DNA from: Paractinoplanes polyasparticus
GTDB taxonomy: Bacteria; Actinomycetota; Actinomycetes; Mycobacteriales; Micromonosporaceae
Assembly (NCBI RefSeq): GCF_019710575.1
Contig: NZ_JAHWFK010000036.1
Location: forward strand, 47,539 to 111,538
Direction of reading: 5' to 3'
Length of the DNA: 64,000 nucleotides
A program made the position numbers and the translations under genes. The notes under the pieces were generated by a model. It worked only from the letters and a program-made list of their open reading frames with translations, did no database searches and was not told the DNA's origin. Below are positions 34,308 through 42,599 of the stretch, one piece after another. Each line of letters opens with the position of its first letter. Positions within the stretch are counted from its first letter, which is position 1.

Positions 34308-35138
34308 TCACCCCTTGAGGCCGCTGGTGTTGATGCCCTCGACGAGCAGGCGCTGGAAGGCCACGAAGAACAGGAAGACCGGGACCAGCGACAGCAGCGA
34401 CATCGCGAACATCGGGCCGACCGCGTTCTCGCTGCCGGAGTCGATGAACAGGGTCAGCGCGACCGGCGCGGTGTAGTCCTTGAGGTCGGACAGGAAGACC
34501 AGCTGGCGGAAGAAGTCGTTCCAGGTCCAGATGAACGAGAAGATCGCCGTGGTGACGAGGGCCGGCCGGGACAGCGGCAGGATCACGTGCCGGAAGATGC
34601 TGTAGGGCGAGGCGCCGTCGATCACCGCGGCCTCGTCGAGCTCGCGCGGGATGCCCCGCATGAACTGGACCATGAGGAACACGAAGAACGCCTCGGTGGC
34701 CAGGAACTGCGGCAGCAGCAGCGGCAGGTAGGGCCAGTCGCCGCCGACCCAGCCGAGGCTGCGGAACAGGATGTACTGCGGGATGATCAGCACGTGCCCG
34801 GGCAGCAACAGGGTGCCGATCATGACGCCGAACCAGATGCCGCGCAGCCGGAAACGCAAACGGCTGAACGCGTACGCCGCCAGCAGGCACGAGATCGTGT
34901 TGCCGGCCACCGTCAGGAGCGAGACGAGCGCGCTGTTGAGGAAGAAGCGCCCGAAGTTGACGTCGAACTTGTTCCAGCCGTCGGCGAAGTTGCCCGGCGT
35001 GAACTCGCGGGGGATCAGCCCGATGTTGTTGACGATCTCCTGCGGTGACTTGAACGACGTGCCCACCATCCACACCAGCGGGTAGAGCACGATGGCCAGG
35101 ATCAGCAGGAGGGCCGCGAGGCGGAACGGAAACCGCAT
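34308..35138 (-). CDS. Carbohydrate ABC transporter permease (MalG type)
   Basis: A 276-aa inner-membrane permease with six predicted helices. The cytoplasmic EAA loop is ELDEAAVIDGASPYSIFRHV (about 166-185), which would dock on a shared ATPase not encoded here. It starts MRFPFRLAALLLIL. Its ATG shares one base with the stop of the upstream permease (TGATG), so the two are translated together. It is paired with the MalF-type permease and the lipoprotein at 36100. Confidence 0.92.
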   Translation of the reverse strand: MRFPFRLAALLLILAIVLYPLVWMVGTSFKSPQEIVNNIGLIPREFTPGNFADGWNKFDVNFGRFFLNSALVSLLTVAGNTISCLLAAYAFSRLRFRLRGIWFGVMIGTLLLPGHVLIIPQYILFRSLGWVGGDWPYLPLLLPQFLATEAFFVFLMVQFMRGIPRELDEAAVIDGASPYSIFRHVILPLSRPALVTTAIFSFIWTWNDFFRQLVFLSDLKDYTAPVALTLFIDSGSENAVGPMFAMSLLSLVPVFLFFVAFQRLLVEGINTSGLKG

Positions 35139-36103
35139 CACCGCTCCTCGTTGTCGGAGTAGTGGACCCAGAAGCGGCCCGTGTTGAACAGCAGCACCGT
35201 GATGGCGCCGATCACGAGCAGGAAGACCCAGGCCATCGCCGACGCGTAGCCCATGTTCAGATCGACGAACCCGGCGATGTAGAGGTTGAGCGAATACATC
35301 AGCGTGGAGTCGACCGGGCCGCCGGTGCCGTTGGAGAGCACGAAGGCCGACGTGAAGCCCTGGAAGCCGTTGATGGTCTCCAGCACCAGGTTGAAGAAGA
35401 TGACCGGCGACAGCATCGGCAGCGTGATGTGCACGAACTTGCGCCACGGGCTGGCGCCGTCGACCGACGCCGCCTCGTAGAGCTCGACCGGCACCTGCTT
35501 CAGCCCGGCCAGGAAGATCACCATCGGCGCGCCGAACTGCCAGACGGCCAGCAGGATCAGCGTGGACAGCGCCCAGTCGGGATCGTTGACCCAGGGCAGG
35601 CCCTCGATGCCGAAGATCGCCAGGAACGAGTTGAAGGCGCCGTCGCGGTTGAACATGCTGACCCACACGATGGCCAGCGCGACGCTGCCGCCGAGCAGCG
35701 ACGGCAGATAGAACAGGCCCCGGAAGACCGAGATGCCGCGCATCGTGCGGTTGAGCAGCAGCGCCACGGCGAGCGCGGCAGCCAGCTTGAGGGGCACCGC
35801 CACCAGCGCGAACGTCACCGTCACCTGCACCGCGTGCCAGTAGGACTGGTCGGCCGTGAACATGCGCCGGTAGTTCTCGAGGCCGATCCAGTTCGCCTCG
35901 GTCAGCGGGATCAGCGGGCTGTAGTCGGTGAAGCTGAGATACAGCGAGATCAGCATCGGGATCGCCGTGATGCCGAGCAGGCCCAGCAGCCACGGCGAGA
36001 GGAACACGTATCCGGCCAGGTTCTCCTGGCGGCGGCGGGCCCGCCGCCCCGGCTGCGGGGCAGCCGGAGCGACGGGTGCGGGGCTCAGGGTGGAGGCGGT
36101 CAC
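35138..36103 (-). CDS. Carbohydrate ABC transporter permease (MalF type)
   Basis: A 321-aa permease starting at GTG 36103 and overlapping the binding-protein stop by GTGA. After a basic cytoplasmic head (about 1-30) come six helices and the EAA loop VELYEAASVDGASPWRKFVH (about 210-230). It makes a heterodimer with the following MalG-type permease. As in many actinomycetes, the ATPase is missing and is probably a shared MsiK-like protein. Confidence 0.92.
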   Translation of the reverse strand: MTASTLSPAPVAPAAPQPGRRARRRQENLAGYVFLSPWLLGLLGITAIPMLISLYLSFTDYSPLIPLTEANWIGLENYRRMFTADQSYWHAVQVTVTFALVAVPLKLAAALAVALLLNRTMRGISVFRGLFYLPSLLGGSVALAIVWVSMFNRDGAFNSFLAIFGIEGLPWVNDPDWALSTLILLAVWQFGAPMVIFLAGLKQVPVELYEAASVDGASPWRKFVHITLPMLSPVIFFNLVLETINGFQGFTSAFVLSNGTGGPVDSTLMYSLNLYIAGFVDLNMGYASAMAWVFLLVIGAITVLLFNTGRFWVHYSDNEER

Positions 36104-37416
36104 GAGGCGCCGATCGCCGCCTTGGCGGCGGTGACGAACGCCGCCGCGCCCTGCTCCGGGGTCTGCCGGCCGTAGATGACCTCTTCGGCCACGCGGACGA
36201 GCTCGGAGCGCACCTTGCTGTGCCCCTGCGGCGGCACGGTGGGCGCGGTGGGCCCGTACCTCTTCCCCAGCTCGTCCATCACCGCGATGGTCTGCTTCAT
36301 GTTGGGGTCCTCCACCGTCGCGGCGACCTGCTTACGGACGTCGAGGTTGGGCGGCAGGCCCCGGTCGGTGCCGAGGATCTTGCCCGCCTCGGGGTCGTTG
36401 GCCAGGAAGTTGATGACGTCGACGGCGATGTCCTTGTGCTCGCTGCCGCGGAAGGCCGACATGTACATCGAGGCGCGAGCCCACTGCGCGCTGGGATTTC
36501 CCGGGTACGCGATGAGGCCCAGCTCGTTGTCGGTGCTCTTCTTGAGCTCGGGCATCTGGTTGGCCCAGACCCACGACGTGCCGGCTTTGCCGGTGGCCAC
36601 CAGCTGCTTGCTCACGTCACTGGCGTTGCCCTCGTGGATCACGTCCGGTGTCGGCGTCGCGCCCTTCTCGCGGGCGCCCTTCCAGAGCGCGAACCACTTG
36701 GTGATGTCGGCCTCGTCGAAGCCCAGCTGCTTGCCGGCGTACAGGTCCTTGCCGTTCTGCCGCAGGAAGACCCAGAGCGCCTGATAGACCGCGCTGGCGT
36801 CCTGCGTGCCCGGCAGCTTCGCCTTCTTGGTGACGTCGGCCGCCCAGTCGACGAACTCCTCCCAGCTCATGCCGGTCTTGGGCTCGGGCAGGTTGTTCTT
36901 GGTGAGCAGGGTCTTGTCGTAGACCAGGCCCTGGGTGTTCTCGCCGAGGGGGACGCCGGCCAGCTTGCCGTCGACCTCGCCGTACTTCAGCAGGCTCTCG
37001 GGGAACTTGGTGACGTCGAGCTTGCCGCTGTCCTTGTAGGACGTCAGGTCGAGGGTGACACCGCGACCGGCGTACTCGGAGATGTAGTTGTCGTCGATCT
37101 GGAAGATGTCGGGTGGGTTGCCGCCGGCGGTGAGCGTGGCCAGCTTGTCGAAGTAGCCCTGGTTTCCCTGCCAGGTCTTCTTGAACGTGACGTCCGGGTG
37201 TTTCTGGGTGTAGAGCGCGAGCGCCTGGTCGGTCAGCTCGGCGCGCTTCTCGGCGCCCCACCAGAAGATCGACAGCTCGGTCTTGCCGTCGCTGCCGCCT
37301 CCGTCGTCGCCGCAGGCGGCGGCGCCCAGCAGGAGCGGAACGGTAAGGGCGGCGGCGAGTAGCCGGCGCCGGGTAGTACGTTGAGCGGGCGTGACCGCCC
37401 GCGTGATGGGCTCCAT
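36100..37416 (-). CDS. Sugar-binding lipoprotein of the ABC transporter
   Basis: A 438-aa extracellular solute-binding protein (family 1, MalE-like). The leader has basic residues with twin arginines (TTRRRLLAAAL) and a lipobox-like LLGAAACGDD, so Cys near 35 would be lipidated. The mature protein begins TELSIFWWGAEKRAE and keeps a typical hinge segment (NPPDIFQIDDNYISEYAG). It lies directly after the LacI gene (12 bases) and before the permeases. Its sugar is not certain; uronic or deoxy-sugars are suggested by the divergent enzymes. Confidence 0.9.
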   Translation of the reverse strand: MEPITRAVTPAQRTTRRRLLAAALTVPLLLGAAACGDDGGGSDGKTELSIFWWGAEKRAELTDQALALYTQKHPDVTFKKTWQGNQGYFDKLATLTAGGNPPDIFQIDDNYISEYAGRGVTLDLTSYKDSGKLDVTKFPESLLKYGEVDGKLAGVPLGENTQGLVYDKTLLTKNNLPEPKTGMSWEEFVDWAADVTKKAKLPGTQDASAVYQALWVFLRQNGKDLYAGKQLGFDEADITKWFALWKGAREKGATPTPDVIHEGNASDVSKQLVATGKAGTSWVWANQMPELKKSTDNELGLIAYPGNPSAQWARASMYMSAFRGSEHKDIAVDVINFLANDPEAGKILGTDRGLPPNLDVRKQVAATVEDPNMKQTIAVMDELGKRYGPTAPTVPPQGHSKVRSELVRVAEEVIYGRQTPEQGAAAFVTAAKAAIGAS

Positions 37417-37428
37417 GGCGCTTCTCCT

Positions 37429-38463
37429 TCAGGAAGCGACACCTTCCGGGGCGTTCACGTCGCCCGGGTCCGCAGGGCTGTGCGGACCCGGGCCCCGCCC
37501 CGTCGAGTCGCGAATGACCAGTTCGGTCTGCAGGTGGATGTGTGCGGTGGTGCGGCGGTCGTCGCCATGCGCGAGCAGCATGTCGACGGCCGCCCGACCA
37601 GCGGCGGCGGTGGGGGTCGCCACCGTGGTCAGCTTCGGGCGGGTCAGTCGGCTGAGCATGATGTCGTCGATCCCGACGACGCTGACGTCGGCGGGCACCC
37701 GGGCCCCGGCGGCCATCAGACCTTCGATGAGACCGATCGCCATGAGGTCGTTGTAGGCGAGCACGGCGGTGGCGCCGGCCCGCAGCACGTCCTGGGCGAC
37801 CGTGAGCCCACCGAACTCGGTCGGCGCGTTGGGGCCGATGATGGTCAGCTCGGCCCCGGCGGTGCGGGCGGTGGCGGCGGCCGACCGCCGGATCTCGCGG
37901 CTCGTCCACGACCCGCGCGGGCCGCCGAGCAGGGCGAGATGGCGGTGACCGAGCGCGGTGAGGTGTTCGACCGCCGTGCGGGCGCCGCGGGCGACGTCCA
38001 TCACGACGGCCGGGATGCCGGCGATCTGCCGGTTCACCACGACCAGCGGCACCTCGCGGCTGAGCTGTTCGATCAGCGTGTTGCTCATGCGCGGGCTGAC
38101 CAGCAGCACGCCGTCGACCTGCTTGGCCAGGGCGCGCACCACCTCTTCCTCGAGCGCCGCGTCCTCGTTGGTGTCGGCGACGAAGATGTGGTGGTCGTGC
38201 TTGCGGGCCTGACTCTCGGCCGCCTTGATCAGCGGCGGGAAGAACGGGTTGGCGATGTCGGCCACGATCAGGCCGATGTTGTAGGTGCGGCCGGTGATGA
38301 GCGCGCGGGCGGCCCGGTTCGGGCGGTAGCCCAGCTCCTCGGCGTGAGCCAGCACACGGCTGCGGGTGTTGGGGTTGACCAGATGCGGCGCCGAGAACGT
38401 GCGCGACACGGTCGAGATGTGCACTCCGGACGCCCGAGCGACGTCGCGAATGGTCACCGCCAT
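37429..38463 (-). CDS. LacI family regulator of the sugar-acid locus
   Basis: A 344-aa repressor beginning MAVTIRDVARASGVHISTVS, with AGGAGG seven bases upstream of ATG 38463. The helix-turn-helix and hinge (residues 1-60, with NRAARALITGRTYNIGLIVA) are followed by the periplasmic-binding-like sensor domain. It is the first gene of the transport operon. A classical LacI operator lies between the -35 and -10 boxes of its own promoter, so it should repress itself, the transporter and probably the divergent catabolic operon. Confidence 0.92.
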   Translation of the reverse strand: MAVTIRDVARASGVHISTVSRTFSAPHLVNPNTRSRVLAHAEELGYRPNRAARALITGRTYNIGLIVADIANPFFPPLIKAAESQARKHDHHIFVADTNEDAALEEEVVRALAKQVDGVLLVSPRMSNTLIEQLSREVPLVVVNRQIAGIPAVVMDVARGARTAVEHLTALGHRHLALLGGPRGSWTSREIRRSAAATARTAGAELTIIGPNAPTEFGGLTVAQDVLRAGATAVLAYNDLMAIGLIEGLMAAGARVPADVSVVGIDDIMLSRLTRPKLTTVATPTAAAGRAAVDMLLAHGDDRRTTAHIHLQTELVIRDSTGRGPGPHSPADPGDVNAPEGVAS

Positions 38464-38511
38464 GCCCCGGCCTCCTTTGTGGTTTGTGGCCCCGGTCACG
38501 TGATGACAGCC

Positions 38512-38540
38512 ATTAATGCAAGCGGTTGCACAGCTGTCAA
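38512..38540 (-). promoter_or_regulatory. Promoter and LacI operator of the LacI-transporter operon
   Basis: On the minus strand, TTGACA (38540-38535) and ATTAAT (38517-38512) are separated by 17 bases. The spacer is filled by the palindrome TGCAACCGCTTGCA (38530-38517), the classic LacI-family core TGCAA-NCGN-TTGCA. A repressor bound here would block RNA polymerase directly. Confidence 0.8.
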
Positions 38541-38625
38541 TGGCGTTGTGTTGCATCCAGATGACAAACGGATGCTTCGGATGCGCTGTTAATCGGGCAT
38601 ATACCGCCGAAACCAGCGCGAGTCA

Positions 38626-38671
38626 TTGACGCGATGGGATCGATAGTCCTAACTTCGCTGCAAACCTTTGC
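38626..38671 (+). promoter_or_regulatory. Promoter and candidate operator of the catabolic operon
   Basis: TTGACG (38626-38631) and TAACTT (38650-38655) are spaced by 18 bases. GCAAACCTTTGC (38660-38671), an inverted repeat resembling a LacI half-site pair, lies at the predicted start of transcription. GGAG at about 38683 then leads into ATG 38693. Confidence 0.6.
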
Positions 38672-38692
38672 CGTCGCAGAGCCGGAGTGATC

Positions 38693-39928
38693 ATGGCTAG
38701 ACGCAGAATCGCCGTCATCGGCACCGGCCATCGCGCCGGGATGTTCATCCGCGCGGTCACCGACGACCACGCCGGCACAGCCGAACTGGTCGCCCTGGCC
38801 GACGTCAACCAGGCCCGGATGGATGTCCACAACGGCTGGCTGACGAAACCCGTGCCCACCTACCAGGCGGCCGACCTCGCCACCATGCTGGCCCGGGATC
38901 GGGTCGACGAGCTGATCGTGACCAGCGTGGACAGCACGCACGCCGGCCACATAGTGACCGCGCTGGAGGCCGGCTGCGACGTCATCACCGAGAAACCGAT
39001 GACCGTGGACTCGCCGAGCTGCGACCGCATCCTGGACGCGGTCGAGCGCACCGGCCGCCGCGTGCAGGTCGCCTTCAACTACCGCTTCAACCCCGTGCAC
39101 GAGGTGGTGCGCACGCTGCTGGCCGGCGGCGAGATCGGCGAGATCGGCTCGGTGCACTTCGAGTGGCTGCTCGACGTGCGGCACGGCGCCGACTACTTCC
39201 GCCGCTGGCACCGCGACAAGGCCCGTTCGGGCGGGCTGCTCGTGCACAAGTCGGGGCACCACTTCGACCTGGTCAACTGGTGGCTGAGCGCGGCGCCGGC
39301 CGAGGTCTACGCGTCCGGGCGGCTGTTCTTCTACGGCGATCAGGGGCGCGGCCGCGGGCAGGCCGACGACCGGTTCACGCTCGACCTCACCGCCGACCCG
39401 CGGCTGCGGGCGCTCTACGTGGAGCCGGCGGCCGAGGACGGCTACCACCGCGACCAGGACGTCTTCGCCCCCGGCGTCAGCATCGAGGACGACCTGGCCG
39501 TGCTGGTGCGCTACGACTCCGGCGCCACGATGAGCTACCACCTCACCGCGTACGCGCCGTGGGAGGGCTACCGGCTGATGGTCAACGGCAGCAAGGGCCG
39601 GCTCGAGCTCGAGGTGGTCGAGAGCGACCACGTCAGCCCGGCCGCGGCCGGCCAGGTCAAGCAGGGCGCCAGCCCCGAGTCCGGGTCGGTGACGCTGACC
39701 GTCCGGCCGTTCTGGTCACCGCCGTACGCCGTGGAGCTGCAACCCGTGGACCGCGAGGGACACGGCGGCGCCGACAAACGGATGACCGCCGTGCTGCTCG
39801 GCGGCGAGACCGACCCCATGCACCGGTCGGCGACCGCCCATGACGGGGCGCTGGCCCTGCTCACCGGTCTGGCCGCGAACGAGAGCCTGACCACGGGCCG
39901 GCCGGTGCACGTGAAGGAGACGAGATAG
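38693..39928 (+). CDS. Gfo/Idh/MocA family oxidoreductase
   Basis: A 411-aa NAD(P)-dependent sugar dehydrogenase-like protein. The N-terminal Rossmann fold begins RRRIAVIGTGHRAGMFIRAV, the family motif is TEKPMTV (near 103) and the C-terminal domain includes GGLLVHKSGHHFDLVNWWL with candidate catalytic His residues. It is the first gene of a five-gene catabolic run. Its stop overlaps the isomerase start by one base (TAGTG). ATG 38693 is preferred over GTG 38687 because of the GGAG spacing. Substrate unknown. Confidence 0.88.
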   Translation: MARRRIAVIGTGHRAGMFIRAVTDDHAGTAELVALADVNQARMDVHNGWLTKPVPTYQAADLATMLARDRVDELIVTSVDSTHAGHIVTALEAGCDVITEKPMTVDSPSCDRILDAVERTGRRVQVAFNYRFNPVHEVVRTLLAGGEIGEIGSVHFEWLLDVRHGADYFRRWHRDKARSGGLLVHKSGHHFDLVNWWLSAAPAEVYASGRLFFYGDQGRGRGQADDRFTLDLTADPRLRALYVEPAAEDGYHRDQDVFAPGVSIEDDLAVLVRYDSGATMSYHLTAYAPWEGYRLMVNGSKGRLELEVVESDHVSPAAAGQVKQGASPESGSVTLTVRPFWSPPYAVELQPVDREGHGGADKRMTAVLLGGETDPMHRSATAHDGALALLTGLAANESLTTGRPVHVKETR

Positions 39929-41325
39929 TGCCCGACCCGATTCTCACCACCGACCTGGCCCGCGAGCTCCACGCGGTGGCGCGCGACCTGCCGCTGATCA
40001 GCCCGCACGGCCACGTCGACCCGGCGCTGCTGGCCGACGACCAGCCCTTCGAGGACCCGGCCCGGCTGCTGATCGTGCCCGACCACTACGTCACGCGCAT
40101 GCTGCTCAGCCAGGGCATCCCGCCCGACCGGCTGGGCGTTCCGCGGCGCGACGGCGGCCCGGTCGAGACCGACCCGCGCGCGATCTGGCGGCTGCTCGCG
40201 GCGAACTGGCACCTCTTCCGGGGCACGCCGTCCCGGCTGTGGCTCGAACAGAGTTTCCGTACGGTGTTCGAGGTCGAGACCCCGCTGAGCCGGGACACCG
40301 CCGACGAGGTGTACGACGCGATCGCCGCCCGCCTGACCGAGCCGGCGTTCCGCCCGCGGGCGCTGTTCGAGCGCTTCGGCCTCGAGGTGCTGGCCACCAC
40401 CGAGTCCCCGACCGACGACCTCGCCCGGCACGCCAAGCTGGCCGCCGACGGGTGGGAGGGCCGGGTCATCAGCACGTTCCGCCCGGACGACGTGGTCGAC
40501 CTGGAACGCGAGGACTGGGCGGCCAACGTCGGGCGGATGGGCGAGCTGGCCGGGGAGGACACCGGCACGTACGCCGGGTATCTGGCCGCGCTGCGCGTAC
40601 GGCGGCAGGACTTCATCGCGATCGGCACCACGTCGTCCGACCACGGGCACCCGACGGCCCGCACGGTCGACCTCTCCCCCGCCGACGCGGCCAAGCTCTA
40701 CGACCGGGCGCTGCGCGGCGAGACGTCGGCCGCCGACGCGGAGACGTTCCGCGGTCACATGATCCTCGAGTTCGCGCGGATGTCGATCGACGACGGCCTG
40801 GTGATGCAGCTGCACCCGGGCGCGTCGCGGGACCACAACCGGGCGCTGTTCGCCGCGCACGGCCGCGATGTGGGCGGCGACATCCCCCAGGCGACCGACT
40901 ACGTGCACGCGCTGCGGCCGCTGCTGGAGGCGCACGGCATGGACACCCGACTGCGGGTGGTCCTCTACACGCTGGACGAGACGGCGTTCAGCCGGGAGCT
41001 GGCCCCGCTGGCCGGCGGCTATCCCGCGCTGTTCCTGGGCGCGCCGTGGTGGTTCCTGGACACGCCGGACGCGATGCGCCGCTTCCGCGAGGCGGTCACC
41101 GACGCGGCGGGCTTCTACAACACGGCCGGGTTCGTCGACGACACCCGGGCCTTCTGCTCGATCCCCGTACGCCACGACGTGGCCCGCCGGGTCGATGCGG
41201 CCTACCTGGCCTCGCTGGTCGAGCAGGACCGCCTGCCGTTCGACGAGGCGGCCGAGACGATGGCCGACCTCGCTTACCACCTGCCCAAGCGGATCTTCAA
41301 GCTCGAGAAGGGCCCCAGCGCATGA
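39928..41325 (+). CDS. uxaC: Uronate isomerase
   Basis: A 465-aa amidohydrolase-superfamily enzyme, close to the usual 470 residues. UxaC converts D-glucuronate to D-fructuronate and D-galacturonate to D-tagaturonate. The metal-binding HxH lies in LISPHGHVDP near residue 28. Other conserved parts are VPDHYVTRMLLSQG, ANWHLFRGTPSRLWLE, MQLHPGASRDHNRAL and GAPWWFLDTP. It starts at GTG 39928 and overlaps the next gene by ATGA. It links the locus to pectin or glucuronan breakdown. Confidence 0.93.
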   Translation: MPDPILTTDLARELHAVARDLPLISPHGHVDPALLADDQPFEDPARLLIVPDHYVTRMLLSQGIPPDRLGVPRRDGGPVETDPRAIWRLLAANWHLFRGTPSRLWLEQSFRTVFEVETPLSRDTADEVYDAIAARLTEPAFRPRALFERFGLEVLATTESPTDDLARHAKLAADGWEGRVISTFRPDDVVDLEREDWAANVGRMGELAGEDTGTYAGYLAALRVRRQDFIAIGTTSSDHGHPTARTVDLSPADAAKLYDRALRGETSAADAETFRGHMILEFARMSIDDGLVMQLHPGASRDHNRALFAAHGRDVGGDIPQATDYVHALRPLLEAHGMDTRLRVVLYTLDETAFSRELAPLAGGYPALFLGAPWWFLDTPDAMRRFREAVTDAAGFYNTAGFVDDTRAFCSIPVRHDVARRVDAAYLASLVEQDRLPFDEAAETMADLAYHLPKRIFKLEKGPSA

Positions 41326-42599
41326 CCACCATCACCGGGTTCGAGGTGCACGACGTGCGCTTCCCCACCGCGGCGGCCGGCGACGGCTCCGACTCGATCA
41401 ACCGCGGCGACTACTCGGCGACCTATGTCGAGCTGGCCACGGACGAGGGCGTGACGGGCACCGGTTTCACCTTCACCAACGGCCGGGGCAACGAGATCAC
41501 CTGCGATTCCGTACGCGCCATGGCCCCGCTTCTGATCGGGCGGAGTGTCACCGAACTGACCGCGGAGCCGCCCCGATTGCTCACGGCCCACCCTCAGCTC
41601 CGCTGGATCGGCCCCGAGAAGGGCGCGCTCCACATGGCGACCGGCGCCCTGATCAACGCCGTCTGGGACGCGCGCGCCAAGGTGGCGGGCAAGCCGATGT
41701 GGCAGCTGCTGGCCGAACTACCCACCGACGAGCTGGTGTCGTGTGTGGACTTCCGGCACATCGACGACGCGCTCACACCGGGCGAGGCGGCCGCGATCCT
41801 CGACAAGGGCCGCGTGGGCCTCGAGGACCGGCTCGCCGCCTTGCGGAGTGACGGTTTCCCTTCGTACACCACAAGCGTCGGCTGGCTCGGTTACCCCGAC
41901 GACAAGGTGCGCGCGCTGACCCGGCAGGCCTACGCCGAGGGCTGGCGGGCCATGAAGATGAAGGTCGGCGGCCCGATCGAGGACGACGTGCGGCGGGCCG
42001 GCATCATCCGCTCCGAGATCGGCCCGGACGCGCTGCTCATGATGGACGCCAACCAGATCTGGGGCGTCGACGAGGCCATCGCCGCCATGGCCCGGCTGGC
42101 CGAGTTCGACCCGTACTGGATCGAGGAGCCGACCCATCCCGACGACGTGCTCGGTCACGCGCGCATCCAGCGGGCGGTGAGCCCGATCCGGGTCGCCACC
42201 GGCGAGGTCGCGGCCAACCGGGTCGTCTTCAAGCAGCTGCTGCAGGCCGAGGCGATCGGCGTGATGCAGGTCGACGCGTGCCGGGTCGCCGGCATCCCCG
42301 AGGTGCTGGCCGAACTGCTGCTGGCCGCGAAGTTCGGCGTGCCGGTGTGCCCGCACGCGGGCGGCGTCGGCCTGTGCGAACTCGTGCAGCACCTCGCCAT
42401 CTTCGACTACCTGCGGGTCGGCACGTCCCTGGACGGCCGCATGATCGAGTACGTCGACCATCTGCACGAACACTTCACCGATCCGGTGCGCACCCGCGAC
42501 GGCCGCTACCTGGTGCCGGCGCAGCCCGGTTACAGCTCCGACCTGCGGCCCGCCTCGATCGCCGAGTTCTCGTTCCCGGGCGGCCCGGCATGGAACTGA
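41322..42599 (+). CDS. L-fuconate dehydratase-like enolase-superfamily protein
   Basis: A 425-aa mandelate-racemase/enolase-type dehydratase. Conserved elements are the catalytic KxK in WRAMKMKVGG, the metal ligands in MMDANQIWGVDEA and WIEEPTHPDD, and the C-terminal PHAGGVGLCELVQHLAIFDY, which is characteristic of L-fuconate dehydratases. The N-terminus (TGFEVHDVRFPT, then SDSINRGDYSATYVEL) fits the same group. It overlaps its neighbours by 4 and 10 bases. It would dehydrate a six-carbon sugar acid to a 2-keto-3-deoxy acid. Confidence 0.88.
   Translation: MTTITGFEVHDVRFPTAAAGDGSDSINRGDYSATYVELATDEGVTGTGFTFTNGRGNEITCDSVRAMAPLLIGRSVTELTAEPPRLLTAHPQLRWIGPEKGALHMATGALINAVWDARAKVAGKPMWQLLAELPTDELVSCVDFRHIDDALTPGEAAAILDKGRVGLEDRLAALRSDGFPSYTTSVGWLGYPDDKVRALTRQAYAEGWRAMKMKVGGPIEDDVRRAGIIRSEIGPDALLMMDANQIWGVDEAIAAMARLAEFDPYWIEEPTHPDDVLGHARIQRAVSPIRVATGEVAANRVVFKQLLQAEAIGVMQVDACRVAGIPEVLAELLLAAKFGVPVCPHAGGVGLCELVQHLAIFDYLRVGTSLDGRMIEYVDHLHEHFTDPVRTRDGRYLVPAQPGYSSDLRPASIAEFSFPGGPAWN

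Noticed and set aside
42278..42589. Upstream extension of the mannitol-dehydrogenase-family frame
   Set aside because: It runs out of frame through the dehydratase gene; ATG 42590 begins the conserved domain.
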